DNA from: JBGAPH01 sp046349955
GTDB taxonomy: Bacteria; Planctomycetota; Planctomycetia; Pirellulales; JBGAPH01
Length of the DNA stretch: 64,000 nucleotides
Reading direction: 5' to 3'
NCBI GenBank assembly: GCA_046349955.1
Contig: JAXMBI010000028.1
Coordinates: 52,172 to 116,171 of the forward strand
In this document: positions 34,694-43,438 of the stretch, one piece after another
Layout: each line of letters starts with the position of its first letter
How positions within the stretch are numbered: the first letter of the stretch is position 1
Notes under the pieces: model-generated
Told to the model about the DNA's origin: nothing
Seen by the model: only the letters and a program-made list of their open reading frames with translations
Databases searched by the model: none
Translations under genes and position numbers: made by a program

Positions 34694-35964
34694 GCACGGC
34701 GGCCGATCCTACCAGCCCGGTGGGAGACTACCCGATCAACGCCGCGCTCGGCAGCCTGGCGGCCAACAACTACTCGTTCACGTTCGCCGCCGGGAATCTG
34801 GCGGTCACCAAGGCGGCCTTGCTCGTGACGGCCGACGATCAGAGCCTAGAGTACGGCGATGCCAACCCCACACTCACGGCCACGATCACCGGCTTCAAGA
34901 ACAGCGAGATCCTGGCAACCAGCGGCGTCACCGGCAGCTCCGACTTGAGCACGGCGGCCGATCCTACCAGCCCGGTGGGCGACTATCCGATCACCGCGGC
35001 GCTGGGGACTCTGGCCGCGACCAACTACTCGTTCACCTTCGCGGCCGGCAATCTCGAGGTGACCAAAGCCGCCCTGCTGGTCACTGCCGATGATCAGAGC
35101 CGCGAGTATGGCGACGCCAACCCCACGCTCACGGCCACGATCACGGGCTTCAAGAACAGCGAGATCCTGGCCACCAGCGGCGTCACCGGCGCCCCCGACT
35201 TGAGCACGGTGGCCGATCCTGCCAGCCCGGTGGGCGACTATCCGATCTCGGCGGCATTGGGGACTCTCGACGCCAGCAACTACTCGTTCACGTTCGCCGC
35301 CGGCAACCTCGAGGTCACCAAAGCCGCCCTGCTCGTCACCGCCGACGATCAGAGCCGCGGGTACGGCGACGCCAACCCCACGCTCACGGCCACGATCACG
35401 GGCTTCAAGGACAGCGAGGTCCTGGCCACGAGCGGCGTCACCGGCAGCCCGAGCCTGAGCACGACTGCCGTGGCGACGAGCAGCGTGGGCAACTACCCGA
35501 TCTCGGCGGCGCTCGGTACCCTCGCCGCCACCAACTACTCGTTCAGCTTCGCAGCCGGCAATCTGGCGGTCACCAAGGCTGCCCTGCTCGTCACCGCCGA
35601 CGATCAGAGCCGCGGGTACGGCGACGCGAACCCCACGCTGACCGCTACGATCACCGGCTTCAAGAACAGTGAGGTCCTGGCCACCAGCGGCGTCACCGGC
35701 GCCCCCGACTTGAGCACGGCGGCTGATCCCTCGAGCCCGGTGGGCGATTATCCGATCACCGCGGCCCTCGGCACGCTGGCGGCCGGCAACTACTCGTTCA
35801 GCTTCGCGGCCGGGAATCTGGCCGTCACCAAGGCCGCCCTGCTCGTCACCGCCGACGACCAGAGCCGCGAATACGGCGACGCCAACCCCACGCTCACGGC
35901 CACGATCACCGGCTTCAAGAACAGCGAGATCCTGGCCACCAGCGGAGATCACCGGCAGCCCTGA
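34690..35964 (+). CDS. Giant MBG surface protein, internal piece (repeats 5-10)
   Basis: The frame covers the end of repeat 5 and repeats 6 to 10, in the phase set by the -1 indel near 34685. It ends shortly after an inserted base at about 35945-35949 (AGCGGAGATCACC against the usual AGCGGCGTCACC). All units retain the EYGDANP or GYGDANP loop and the NYSFTFAAGNLEVTK closing strands. No ribosome binding site or genuine N-terminus is present, so this is a fragment of the larger gene. Confidence 0.45.
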   Translation: MSTAADPTSPVGDYPINAALGSLAANNYSFTFAAGNLAVTKAALLVTADDQSLEYGDANPTLTATITGFKNSEILATSGVTGSSDLSTAADPTSPVGDYPITAALGTLAATNYSFTFAAGNLEVTKAALLVTADDQSREYGDANPTLTATITGFKNSEILATSGVTGAPDLSTVADPASPVGDYPISAALGTLDASNYSFTFAAGNLEVTKAALLVTADDQSRGYGDANPTLTATITGFKDSEVLATSGVTGSPSLSTTAVATSSVGNYPISAALGTLAATNYSFSFAAGNLAVTKAALLVTADDQSRGYGDANPTLTATITGFKNSEVLATSGVTGAPDLSTAADPSSPVGDYPITAALGTLAAGNYSFSFAAGNLAVTKAALLVTADDQSREYGDANPTLTATITGFKNSEILATSGDHRQP

Positions 35965-35965
35965 C

Positions 35966-36853
35966 TTGAGCACCGCGGCCGATCCTACCAGCCCGGTGGG
36001 CGACTACCCGATCTCGGCGGCGCTCGGCACACTCGACGCCAGCAACTACTCGTTCACCTTCGCGGCCGGCAATCTCGAGGTGACCAAAGCCGCCCTGCTC
36101 GTGACGGCCGACGATCAGAGCCGCGGGTATGGCGACGCCAACCCCACGCTCACCGCCACGATCACCGGCTTCAAGAACAGCGAGGTTCTGGCCACCAGCG
36201 GCGTCACCGGCAGCCCCGACCTGAGCACGGCGGCCGATCCTACCAGCCCGGTGGGCGATTATCCGATCTCGGCGGCGCTCGGCACACTCGACGCCAGCAA
36301 CTACTCGTTCACCTTCGCGGCCGGCAATCTCGAGGTGACCAAAGCCGCCCTGCTGGTCACTGCCGATGATCAGAGCCGCGAGTATGGCGACGCCAACCCC
36401 ACGCTGACCGCTACGATCACGGGCTTCAAGAACAGCGAGGTCCTGGCCACGAGCGGCGTCACCGGCAGCGCTGACTTGAGCACCGCGGCCGACGCCTACC
36501 AGCCCGGTGGGCGATTATCCGATCTCGGCGGCGCTCGGCACACTCGACGCCAGCAACTACTCGTTCACCTTCGCGGCCGGCAATCTCGAGGTGACCAAAG
36601 CCGCCCTGCTCGTCACTGCCGACGATCAAAGCCGCGAATACGGCGACGCCAACCCCACGCTCACGGCCACGATCACCGGCTTCAAGAACAGCGAGGTCCT
36701 GGCCACCAGCGGCGTCACCGGCAGCCCCGACCTGAGCACGGCGGCCGATCCCTCGAGCCCGGTGGGCGATTATCCGATCACCGCGGCCCTCGGCACCCTG
36801 GCGGCCAGCAACTACTCGTTCACGTTCGCGGCCGGCAACCTGGCCGTCACTAA
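35966..36853 (+). CDS. Giant MBG surface protein, internal piece (repeats 11-12)
   Basis: The in-phase part runs to about 36490 and covers the end of repeat 10 plus repeats 11 and 12. Beyond the inserted base at 36490-36496 the frame loses all repeat similarity, becomes Arg/His/Pro-rich and continues only by chance. The last 120 codons should therefore not be read as protein. It is a fragment of the larger gene. Confidence 0.4.
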   Translation: MSTAADPTSPVGDYPISAALGTLDASNYSFTFAAGNLEVTKAALLVTADDQSRGYGDANPTLTATITGFKNSEVLATSGVTGSPDLSTAADPTSPVGDYPISAALGTLDASNYSFTFAAGNLEVTKAALLVTADDQSREYGDANPTLTATITGFKNSEVLATSGVTGSADLSTAADAYQPGGRLSDLGGARHTRRQQLLVHLRGRQSRGDQSRPARHCRRSKPRIRRRQPHAHGHDHRLQEQRGPGHQRRHRQPRPEHGGRSLEPGGRLSDHRGPRHPGGQQLLVHVRGRQPGRH

Positions 36854-38789
36854 GGCGGCCTTGCTCGTGACGGCCGACGATCAGAGCCGGGAATACGGGG
36901 AAGCGAACCCCACGCTCACGGCTACGATCACCGGCTTCAAGAACAGCGAGGTTCTGGCCACCAGCGGAGTCACCGGCAGCCCAGACTTGAGCACGGCGGC
37001 CGATCCTACCAGCCCGGTGGGTGATTATCCGGTCTCCGCGGCATTGGGGACTCTGGCCGCCACCAACTACTCGTTCACCTTCGCCGCCGGCAACCTTGAG
37101 GTCACCAAAGCCGCCCTGCTCGTCACCGCCGACGATCAGAGCCGCGAATACGGCGATGCCAACCCCACGCTGACCGCTACGATCACCGGCTTCAAGAACA
37201 GCGAGGTCCTGGCCACGAGCGGCGTCACCGGGGCCCCCGACTTGAGCACCGCGGCAGATCCCTTGAGCCCGGTGGGCGATTATCCGATCACCGCGGCCCT
37301 CGGCACGCTGGCGGCCAGCAACTACTCGTTCACGTTCGCGGCCGGCAACCTGGCCGTCACCAAGGCGGCCTTGCTGGTGACGGCCGACGATCAGAGCCGC
37401 GGGTATGGCGACGCCAACCCCACGCTCACCGCCACGATCACGGGCTTCAAGAACAGCGAGACGCTGGCCGCGAGCGGCGTCACCGGCAGCCCTGACCTGA
37501 GCACGGCGGCCCTTCCCTCGAGCCCGCTGGGCGATTATCCGATCACCGCGGCCCTCGGCACGCTGGCGGCCAGCAACTACTCCTTCAGCTTCGCGGCCGG
37601 CAATCTCGAGGTGACGCACGCCACGATCACGGCGACGATTGTTGAGATCGCTCCCGACCCATACCCCGGCAGCGTCAGCGAACTTACGATCGTCTTTAGT
37701 CAGCCGGTGACGGGCTTCGATCTGTCAGATCTGAATCTCGACAAGCACCTTGACGGTCTGGGAAACCGGTTGACGGGAAGCGAGTCTCTGACCACGGCCG
37801 ACAATCAGACCTACACGCTCGGAAACCTAGGCGGCCTAACACAGTCCAACGGAGGATACACGCTCAGCCTGCGGGCGTTGGGCTCGGGGATCGCGAATGC
37901 GATCGGCGACGGATTGTCCGCCGATGCCACGGAATCGTGGCAGCAGACGGGCATCGCAGACACGATCGCGCCGACGGTGACGATTCAGTCCGTGACCCCC
38001 AACCCGCACACGGGGCCGGTAAACTCGATCACGATCGTGTTCACCGAGCCGGTCACGGGCTTCGACCGCAGCGACCTGAACCTCGACCGCGCCTCCGATG
38101 GACTCGGCAACCTACTCACCGCCAGCCAAACCCTGACTACCAGCGACAACAAGACGTTCGTGCTCGGGAACCTGGCCCCTGTCACCAACAACAACGGGAA
38201 CTTCGTCCTGTCGCTCAATGCCGCGGCTTCTGGAGTGCAAGACCTGGCAGGCAATCCGCTCGCCAACAATGGCGCCGCAGCCTGGCAGCAGACGGGCGTC
38301 ACTGACACGACGGCGCCTAAGGCGACGATCCAGTCCGTCACGCCCAACCCGCACACAGGGCCGGTGGACAGCATCACGATCGTGTTCACCGAGCCGGTCA
38401 CGGGCTTCGACCGCAGCGATCTCAACCTCGACCGCGCCTCCGATGGACTCGGCAACCTACTGACCGCCAGCCAAACCCTGACCACCAGCGACAACAAAAC
38501 CTTCGTGCTCGGGAACCTAACCGCTATCACGGGCGCGACCGGCAACTACAACCTTTATCTGGCGGCCGGCGCCGCTGGGATTGCGGATCTAGCGGGCAAC
38601 CCGCTGACGACTTCGGCGGCGACCGCATGGACGAATCAGCAGGCGCTAGCGCTGGCGTTCGCTTCGTTGGCGGAGGGGCAGGTCCAACGTTCGAGCGCTG
38701 CCTTTGACATCGCAGCTCGGTCTCGTACCGTTGGACCATCGTCCCTTGAAGCGGAGCTGGAAGACATTCTCAACGATCTGGCGACCTAG
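36507..38789 (+). CDS. Giant MBG/Ig-like surface protein, C-terminal piece
   Basis: The 760-residue frame has four complete MBG-type repeats plus the tail of a fifth (to about residue 370). Three related Ig-like domains follow, each with SVTPNPHTGPVxSITIVFTEPVTGF and LTTSDNKTFVLGNL patterns, and an acidic C-terminus (SSLEAELEDILNDLAT). No LPXTG, PEP-CTERM or autotransporter domain is visible, so the anchoring mode is unknown. The first residues (MGDYPISAAL) are internal to a repeat. Together with the upstream pieces this would be a protein of about 2,200 residues if the indels were corrected. Confidence 0.65.
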   Translation: MGDYPISAALGTLDASNYSFTFAAGNLEVTKAALLVTADDQSREYGDANPTLTATITGFKNSEVLATSGVTGSPDLSTAADPSSPVGDYPITAALGTLAASNYSFTFAAGNLAVTKAALLVTADDQSREYGEANPTLTATITGFKNSEVLATSGVTGSPDLSTAADPTSPVGDYPVSAALGTLAATNYSFTFAAGNLEVTKAALLVTADDQSREYGDANPTLTATITGFKNSEVLATSGVTGAPDLSTAADPLSPVGDYPITAALGTLAASNYSFTFAAGNLAVTKAALLVTADDQSRGYGDANPTLTATITGFKNSETLAASGVTGSPDLSTAALPSSPLGDYPITAALGTLAASNYSFSFAAGNLEVTHATITATIVEIAPDPYPGSVSELTIVFSQPVTGFDLSDLNLDKHLDGLGNRLTGSESLTTADNQTYTLGNLGGLTQSNGGYTLSLRALGSGIANAIGDGLSADATESWQQTGIADTIAPTVTIQSVTPNPHTGPVNSITIVFTEPVTGFDRSDLNLDRASDGLGNLLTASQTLTTSDNKTFVLGNLAPVTNNNGNFVLSLNAAASGVQDLAGNPLANNGAAAWQQTGVTDTTAPKATIQSVTPNPHTGPVDSITIVFTEPVTGFDRSDLNLDRASDGLGNLLTASQTLTTSDNKTFVLGNLTAITGATGNYNLYLAAGAAGIADLAGNPLTTSAATAWTNQQALALAFASLAEGQVQRSSAAFDIAARSRTVGPSSLEAELEDILNDLAT

Positions 38790-38917
38790 CAGCAGATTGG
38801 TTTGAGGTTGCTGCCAGCCGCGCGAGAAGCCATCGCGACTTCATGGCGTGCATGACTGCACCTGCGGTAGGATCAAGGTGCATGGGCCAAAGAGGGCTCG
38901 GCCCCCAGGAACCGACG

Positions 38918-39400
38918 ATGGAAGACCCGCTGCCGCTCGACGTTCATGCCGCCTTCATGCAGCTTGCGCTGGCCGAGGCGCAGCAGGCCGCCGAGGAAGG
39001 GGAGGCGCCGGTCGGCGCGATCATCGTGCATCAGGGGCGCATCGTCGCCGCGGCCCACAACCAGCGCGAGCAGCTCCGCGATCCCACGGCCCATGCCGAG
39101 ATGATCGCCCTCACGCAAGCCGCCGACGCCCTGCGCTCGTGGCGGCTCGAAGGCTGCACTCTTTATGTCACGCTCGAACCCTGCCCGATGTGCGCCGGCG
39201 CCATTCTGCAGGCTCGGCTGCCGCTGGTGGTCTACGGGGCCGATGACCCCAAGGCCGGCGCCGTGCAGTCGCTGTACCGGCTGCTGGGCGACGCGCGGCT
39301 CAATCACCGGGCCGACGTGATCTCCGGCGTGCTTGGCCAGGAATGCGGCGCCGTGCTGACCGAGTTCTTCCGGCAACAGCGGCGGCTCGGCAAAAAGTAG
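38918..39400 (+). CDS. tadA: tRNA adenosine(34) deaminase
   Basis: The 160-residue zinc deaminase has both signatures: AHAEMIAL (HAE with the zinc histidine and catalytic glutamate) and EPCPMCAGAI (PCxxC zinc cysteines). EAPVGAIIVHQGRIVAAAHN and LNHRADVISGVLGQECGAVLTEFF are typical TadA flanks. It converts adenosine to inosine at the wobble position of tRNA-Arg(ACG). ATG 38918 has AGGA about 8 bases upstream; an earlier in-frame ATG at 38843 gives an unrelated N-terminus. It converges on the PQQ-propeller gene 7 bases away. Confidence 0.93.
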   Translation: MEDPLPLDVHAAFMQLALAEAQQAAEEGEAPVGAIIVHQGRIVAAAHNQREQLRDPTAHAEMIALTQAADALRSWRLEGCTLYVTLEPCPMCAGAILQARLPLVVYGADDPKAGAVQSLYRLLGDARLNHRADVISGVLGQECGAVLTEFFRQQRRLGKK

Positions 39401-39407
39401 CCAACGT

Positions 39408-40679
39408 CTACTTCTTGCCGAAGCAGTAGAGCCAGGCGTCGGACCGCACGTAGAGCCGGCCGTCGGCCGCGGCCGGGCTGGCGTTGAACACGCTGCGGTC
39501 GTTCAGGTCGTTTGTCGCCAGCAGCTCGAACTTGGGGGCGGCGCGAACCACGAACACCCGACCTTCGCGGGTGATGTAGTAGATGCGGTCGCCGACCAGC
39601 AGGGCCGACGCGTAGACCATGCCGGCCCGCTGCAGCCGCTGCTCGTACGCAAGCTCGCCCGTGGCCAGCGACGCACAAAAGGCGATGCCCAAGTTGTCGT
39701 GCATCCAATATAGGTGCTCGCCATGGAGCACCGGGGACGACACGTTGCCCCCTTTGCGGCTGGTCCACAACCGCTCGGTGCTGGTCACGTCGCCGCGGCC
39801 GCCGGTGCGGATCGCCAGCCCGCCGCCAGGGCGGCCGCCGATCGAATACACGATACCATCGCGGGCGACGACGGAAGGGACCATGTACCAAGGGATGTCG
39901 GTGTCGCACGACCACAGGGGCGCGAGCGACAGCGGATCGAAGGCCAGCACCTTTTCAATGATGGGCACGATCAACTCGTGCTCGCCGCGCGGATTGACGA
40001 CCACCACCGGCGTGTTCCAGGCTTCGCGGATGCCGGAGGCGCGGGCAAGTTCCTTGCCGGTGGCCCGGTCGAGCGACACGAGCGATTCGCTTTCCACGCT
40101 CGCGGAGATAATCACGCGGTCTTGGTAGAAAATTGGAGAGGCCGCCGAGCCCCAGCCGTTGGTTCCCTCGCCCACGTCGGCCCGCCACTGCTCTTTGCCT
40201 TCGTGGTCGAAGGCCAACACCCCCGACTTGCCGAAGAACACGACGACGCCCGCGGCGTCGACCGCCGGCGTGCTCGCGGTGTACCCGTGCCCCTCGCGAA
40301 TCGTCGGCTCCTCGGGCAGCTTCGCCGGTACGCTCTGCGTCCAGAGGATCTTGCCCGACTTGCGGTCCAGGCAAAGCAGCAAGCGTTGCAGTTGATCGAG
40401 CGAGCCCCCTTCTTCCCCCGGCACGGCGTAGCCGGTGTGGGCGGTCAGGTAGATCCGGTCGCCCCACAGCACGGGGCTCGAGGCCCCGGCCCCGGGCAGG
40501 CGCGTTTTCCAAGCCAGGTTCTTATCCGGACTAAACTCCAGCGGCAATTCCTGCTCGGTTGCGACCCCCATGCCGGCGGGCCCGCGAAAGCGGGGCCAGT
40601 CTTCGGCCAAGGCGGTCGGCCCGGCGGCCAGCAGGACGAGGCCAAACACAAGTCCGTGGACGGGGAAGACACGCGTCAT
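39408..40679 (-). CDS. Secreted PQQ-like beta-propeller protein
   Basis: The 423-residue protein has a signal peptide (VFPVHGLVFGLVLLAAGPTALA). WPRFRGPAGMGVATE follows, the usual opening of planctomycete PQQ-propeller proteins. Repeated WxxxLPG/GxVxAFD strand motifs follow, such as LLCLDRKSGKILWTQSVP, VLAFDHEGKEQWRADVGEG, LVSLDRATGKELARASG and AFCASLATGELAYEQRL. It resembles BamB-type eight-bladed propellers. Catalytic residues of quinoprotein dehydrogenases are not seen, so a binding or scaffolding role is more likely. ATG 40679 is chosen to give a short n-region before the hydrophobic stretch. Confidence 0.85.
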   Translation of the reverse strand: MTRVFPVHGLVFGLVLLAAGPTALAEDWPRFRGPAGMGVATEQELPLEFSPDKNLAWKTRLPGAGASSPVLWGDRIYLTAHTGYAVPGEEGGSLDQLQRLLLCLDRKSGKILWTQSVPAKLPEEPTIREGHGYTASTPAVDAAGVVVFFGKSGVLAFDHEGKEQWRADVGEGTNGWGSAASPIFYQDRVIISASVESESLVSLDRATGKELARASGIREAWNTPVVVVNPRGEHELIVPIIEKVLAFDPLSLAPLWSCDTDIPWYMVPSVVARDGIVYSIGGRPGGGLAIRTGGRGDVTSTERLWTSRKGGNVSSPVLHGEHLYWMHDNLGIAFCASLATGELAYEQRLQRAGMVYASALLVGDRIYYITREGRVFVVRAAPKFELLATNDLNDRSVFNASPAAADGRLYVRSDAWLYCFGKK

Positions 40680-40858
40680 TTTCGGTGGACTCCGCAAGTT
40701 GGGCGGGCTCGTTTGGTTGGGGTCGCCGATTGTACCCGAAATCGCCCCGCCACCAGCGCTTGCAACCCGCGCCCGTCAGCCAACAATGAAGGTAGCCCGA
40801 CCGCGGATGGCAGAGCAGCCCCCGTGGCAATCCCGTTCGCATCGTTCGCCGCCTACGC

Positions 40859-43117
40859 ATGCCCAGCCTGTCGCTACAACCCGTCGGAGGACCGTGGCTG
40901 GTGGCGACGGCGGCTGTTTGCCTGTTCCTGCTGCTGGCAGTTGCGCCGGTGGCCAGCAAGGGCCCGGCGCGGCGGCGCTGGACGCTTGTCGGCATCCGCG
41001 TTGGAATCTTTCTACTCGTGCTGCTGGCGATGCTGCGGCCGACGCTGGTCTACACGTCGATCAAACAGCAACCGGCGCTGATCGTCTTCCTGCTCGACAC
41101 CACCCGCAGCCTGCAGGTGGCCGACGCCTTTGGCGGGAAGACTCGCTATCAGGCGCTCAAAGACGCGCTGGCCGCCGCCGAGCCGGCCCTAGCCGCAACT
41201 GGCAAAGACTTCGACTTGCAGGTCCTGGGTTTTGCGGCCGATGCCAAGGCGCTCGAAGTCAAAGAGGGCCGGATCGCCCTGCCAGCGGAAGCCACGGGGC
41301 GGCAAACGGCGATCGGCAGCGCGCTGCAGGAAGTGCTGCGCTCCGCCGGCGGCAAACGGCTGGCTGCCGTACTGCTGCTGTCCGATGGCGCGCAGCGGGC
41401 GGTCGCGCCGCACGATGCTCCTCCGCAATTGCCGGCGCGGCAGTTGGCCGAGCTGGGCTGCCCGCTGATCGGCTTCGTGTTTGGCGAGGCGCGGGGCCGC
41501 AGCCAAGCCCGCGACGTGGCGCTCACCGACCTGATCGTGCCGCAGACCGTGTTCGTGAAGAATCAGCTCGACGTGCTGGGCAACCTGCGGGTCGACGGCT
41601 TTGTGAACCAAGCGATCCCGGTCGAGATGACTTGGGAGACTGCGCCCGGCAAGATGGCCAAGGTGGGGGCCGCCGAGTTGCTGGCGAACCAAGACGGCCA
41701 GCGGCTGCCGATCGAGCTTGCGCACGTGCCCGACAGCCCCGGCGAGTTCAAGCTGACGCTCAAGGTCGCGCCGCAGCCGGGCGAACTGGTGACCACGAAC
41801 AACGAGCTTTCGACGTTCGTCACGGTGCAGCCGGGCGGCCTCCGCGTGCTCTACCTCGAGGGCGCTCCCCGCTTCGAGCAAACGCACCTGCGCCGCGCGC
41901 TCGACGGCTCCCCCGACATTCAAGTCGACTACGAGTGGATCGACCCGCGCAACCGCAAGGACTGGCCGGTCGACCAAGGGGACCGCTTCAAGCCCGGGAA
42001 GTACGACGTGTACATTCTCGGGGATCTCGATAGCTCGGCGTTCCGTCCCGAAGACCTGACGCAACTGGCCGACCGCGTGGAGGAGGGGGCTGGGCTGTTG
42101 ATGCTGGGGGGCCAGCAAAGCTTCGGCGGCGGCGGCTATCAACAAACGCCGCTGGCGGCCGTGTTGCCGGTCGAGATGGGGCGCCATGAACGGCAAGTTT
42201 TGGGCGAGCCGCCCCGGGCCGATCTGCACTGGCCTGGCCCATTGGCGATGCGCCCCTCCGAGCCGCTGGGCCGCCGGCACTACATCATGCACCTGGCCCC
42301 GAGCGCCGAGAACGACGCTGCTTGGCAGAAGCTGCCTGCTTTGGCGGGAGCCAACCGGATTGCCCCGCGCCGCTCGGCCAAGGTGTTGGCCGACGCCGGG
42401 GCCGACCGGCCACTGCTGGTCGTCGACGACGCCGGCGCGGGGCGCGTGATGGCCTTCGCCGGCGACACCACTTGGCAGTGGCCGATGCACGGCTTCGACG
42501 CGCAGCACCGCCGCTTTTGGCGGCAGGCCATTCTCTGGCTGGCCAAGAAAGATCAGACCGAGAACGGCAGCGTGTGGATTCGGCTGGGGCAGCGGCGGTT
42601 TGCCCCTACCTCGCGTGTGGAGTTCGAGGTCGGCGCCACGACGCCTACGGGCGACCCGGTGGAGCAGGCAACCTTCACCGCCGCCATCGTCGCGCCCGAC
42701 GGCTCGCGGCGGCCGGCCACGCTCGAGTCGCGCGGCGGCGAGACCGCCGCGACCTTCGCCGCCACGGAATTGGCCGGCGACTATACGATCGAAGTCGAGG
42801 CCCAGGGCCCCGGCGGCACGCTCGGCGAGGCCAAGGCGCGATTCCTGGTCTTCGACCAGGACCTCGAACTCGACAACGCGGCCGCCGACCCCTCGCTGGT
42901 CGCCAGCCTGGCCAAGATCACGGAGTCGGCCGGCGGCAAAACTGCCTCGCCGGAATCCCTGTCCCAGGTGCTCGAGGACCTGCGCAAGAAGCGCAGCGAG
43001 TTCGACCTGGAAATCCAAGAACGAGTGACGCTTTGGGACACCTGGCCGTTCTTTTTGCTGCTCGTGGCGCTCATGTGCTGCGAATGGTGGCTGCGGCGGC
43101 GCTGGGGACTGGTTTAG
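40859..43117 (+). CDS. Membrane VWA / glutamine amidotransferase-like protein
   Basis: The 752-residue protein has two N-terminal helices (WLVATAAVCLFLLLAVA and VGIFLLVLLAML). A VWA-like domain follows whose metal site is altered: LIVFLLDTTRSLQVADAF instead of the DxSxS core. The middle has GLRVLYLEGAPRFEQTHLRRAL and GAGLLMLGGQQSFGGGGY, typical of planctomycete proteins with a class I glutamine amidotransferase-like fold lacking catalytic residues. It ends with one helix (WPFFLLLVALMCCEWWLRRRWGL). Such proteins usually accompany MoxR ATPase operons, but none is present here. Function is unknown. Confidence 0.75.
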   Translation: MPSLSLQPVGGPWLVATAAVCLFLLLAVAPVASKGPARRRWTLVGIRVGIFLLVLLAMLRPTLVYTSIKQQPALIVFLLDTTRSLQVADAFGGKTRYQALKDALAAAEPALAATGKDFDLQVLGFAADAKALEVKEGRIALPAEATGRQTAIGSALQEVLRSAGGKRLAAVLLLSDGAQRAVAPHDAPPQLPARQLAELGCPLIGFVFGEARGRSQARDVALTDLIVPQTVFVKNQLDVLGNLRVDGFVNQAIPVEMTWETAPGKMAKVGAAELLANQDGQRLPIELAHVPDSPGEFKLTLKVAPQPGELVTTNNELSTFVTVQPGGLRVLYLEGAPRFEQTHLRRALDGSPDIQVDYEWIDPRNRKDWPVDQGDRFKPGKYDVYILGDLDSSAFRPEDLTQLADRVEEGAGLLMLGGQQSFGGGGYQQTPLAAVLPVEMGRHERQVLGEPPRADLHWPGPLAMRPSEPLGRRHYIMHLAPSAENDAAWQKLPALAGANRIAPRRSAKVLADAGADRPLLVVDDAGAGRVMAFAGDTTWQWPMHGFDAQHRRFWRQAILWLAKKDQTENGSVWIRLGQRRFAPTSRVEFEVGATTPTGDPVEQATFTAAIVAPDGSRRPATLESRGGETAATFAATELAGDYTIEVEAQGPGGTLGEAKARFLVFDQDLELDNAAADPSLVASLAKITESAGGKTASPESLSQVLEDLRKKRSEFDLEIQERVTLWDTWPFFLLLVALMCCEWWLRRRWGLV

Positions 43118-43438
43118 ATCGCCGTCGCTCGCCGCGCGGCTCGTGCGATCGGAGCAGCTTGCCAACTTCTCGCGCGAAGCTGCGACGGGCGGAATCATCG
43201 TAGCGGCTGCGCTTGCAGTTCCTCTCGCCATTCGCCCGGCGCGACTGGTCGGGTCTGCCTTGCCGGGCCAAGTCCTACGCCCGTCCTCTGGTTGGACTCG
43301 ATCCACCGCGCTTCCGATACCAATTGCTATCCGTGGACTAGGCGGACCAAGTGGTCCCCTCGTCAGGGGCCCACGCCCGGCGGAAGCGTGGCTTCGCGGA
43401 AGCGCCAAAGTTTGTCGATCAGGGAGAGTTCGCCACCG
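43118..43438. other. Intergenic region, nothing recognised
   Basis: About 320 bases. The only clear signal is AGGGAGAG at 43421-43428, which serves as ribosome binding site for the next gene. No promoter, terminator or repeat was identified. Confidence 0.4.

Larger units (their letters stand above)
33543..37619 (+). repeat. Tandem array of sixteen 255-bp MBG-type repeats
   Basis: YGDANP-type motifs begin at 33581, 33836, 34089, 34343, 34595, 34849, 35104, 35359, 35614, 35869, 36125, 36380, 36636, 36891, 37146 and 37401, a 255-base period with small deviations. Each unit codes about 85 residues: LLVTADDQSREYGDANPTL, ATITGFKNSE, LATSGVTG, SPVGDYPI, LAASNYSFTFAAGNLEVT. Units are highly alike, especially 2-16. 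Deviations from 255 bases mark frameshifts at about 34071 (-2), 34240 (-1), 34685 (-1), 35947 (+1) and 36493 (+1), plus one in-frame -3 in unit 4. Confidence 0.9.

Noticed and set aside
34071..36493. Programmed ribosomal frameshifting in the MBG locus
   Set aside because: The five shifts differ in size and direction, lie at unrelated motifs, lack slippery heptamers with downstream structures, and do not sum to a readable protein.
33543..37619. Possible CRISPR array from the regular repeats
   Set aside because: The 255-bp units are contiguous, coding and without spacers; they encode MBG-type protein repeats.
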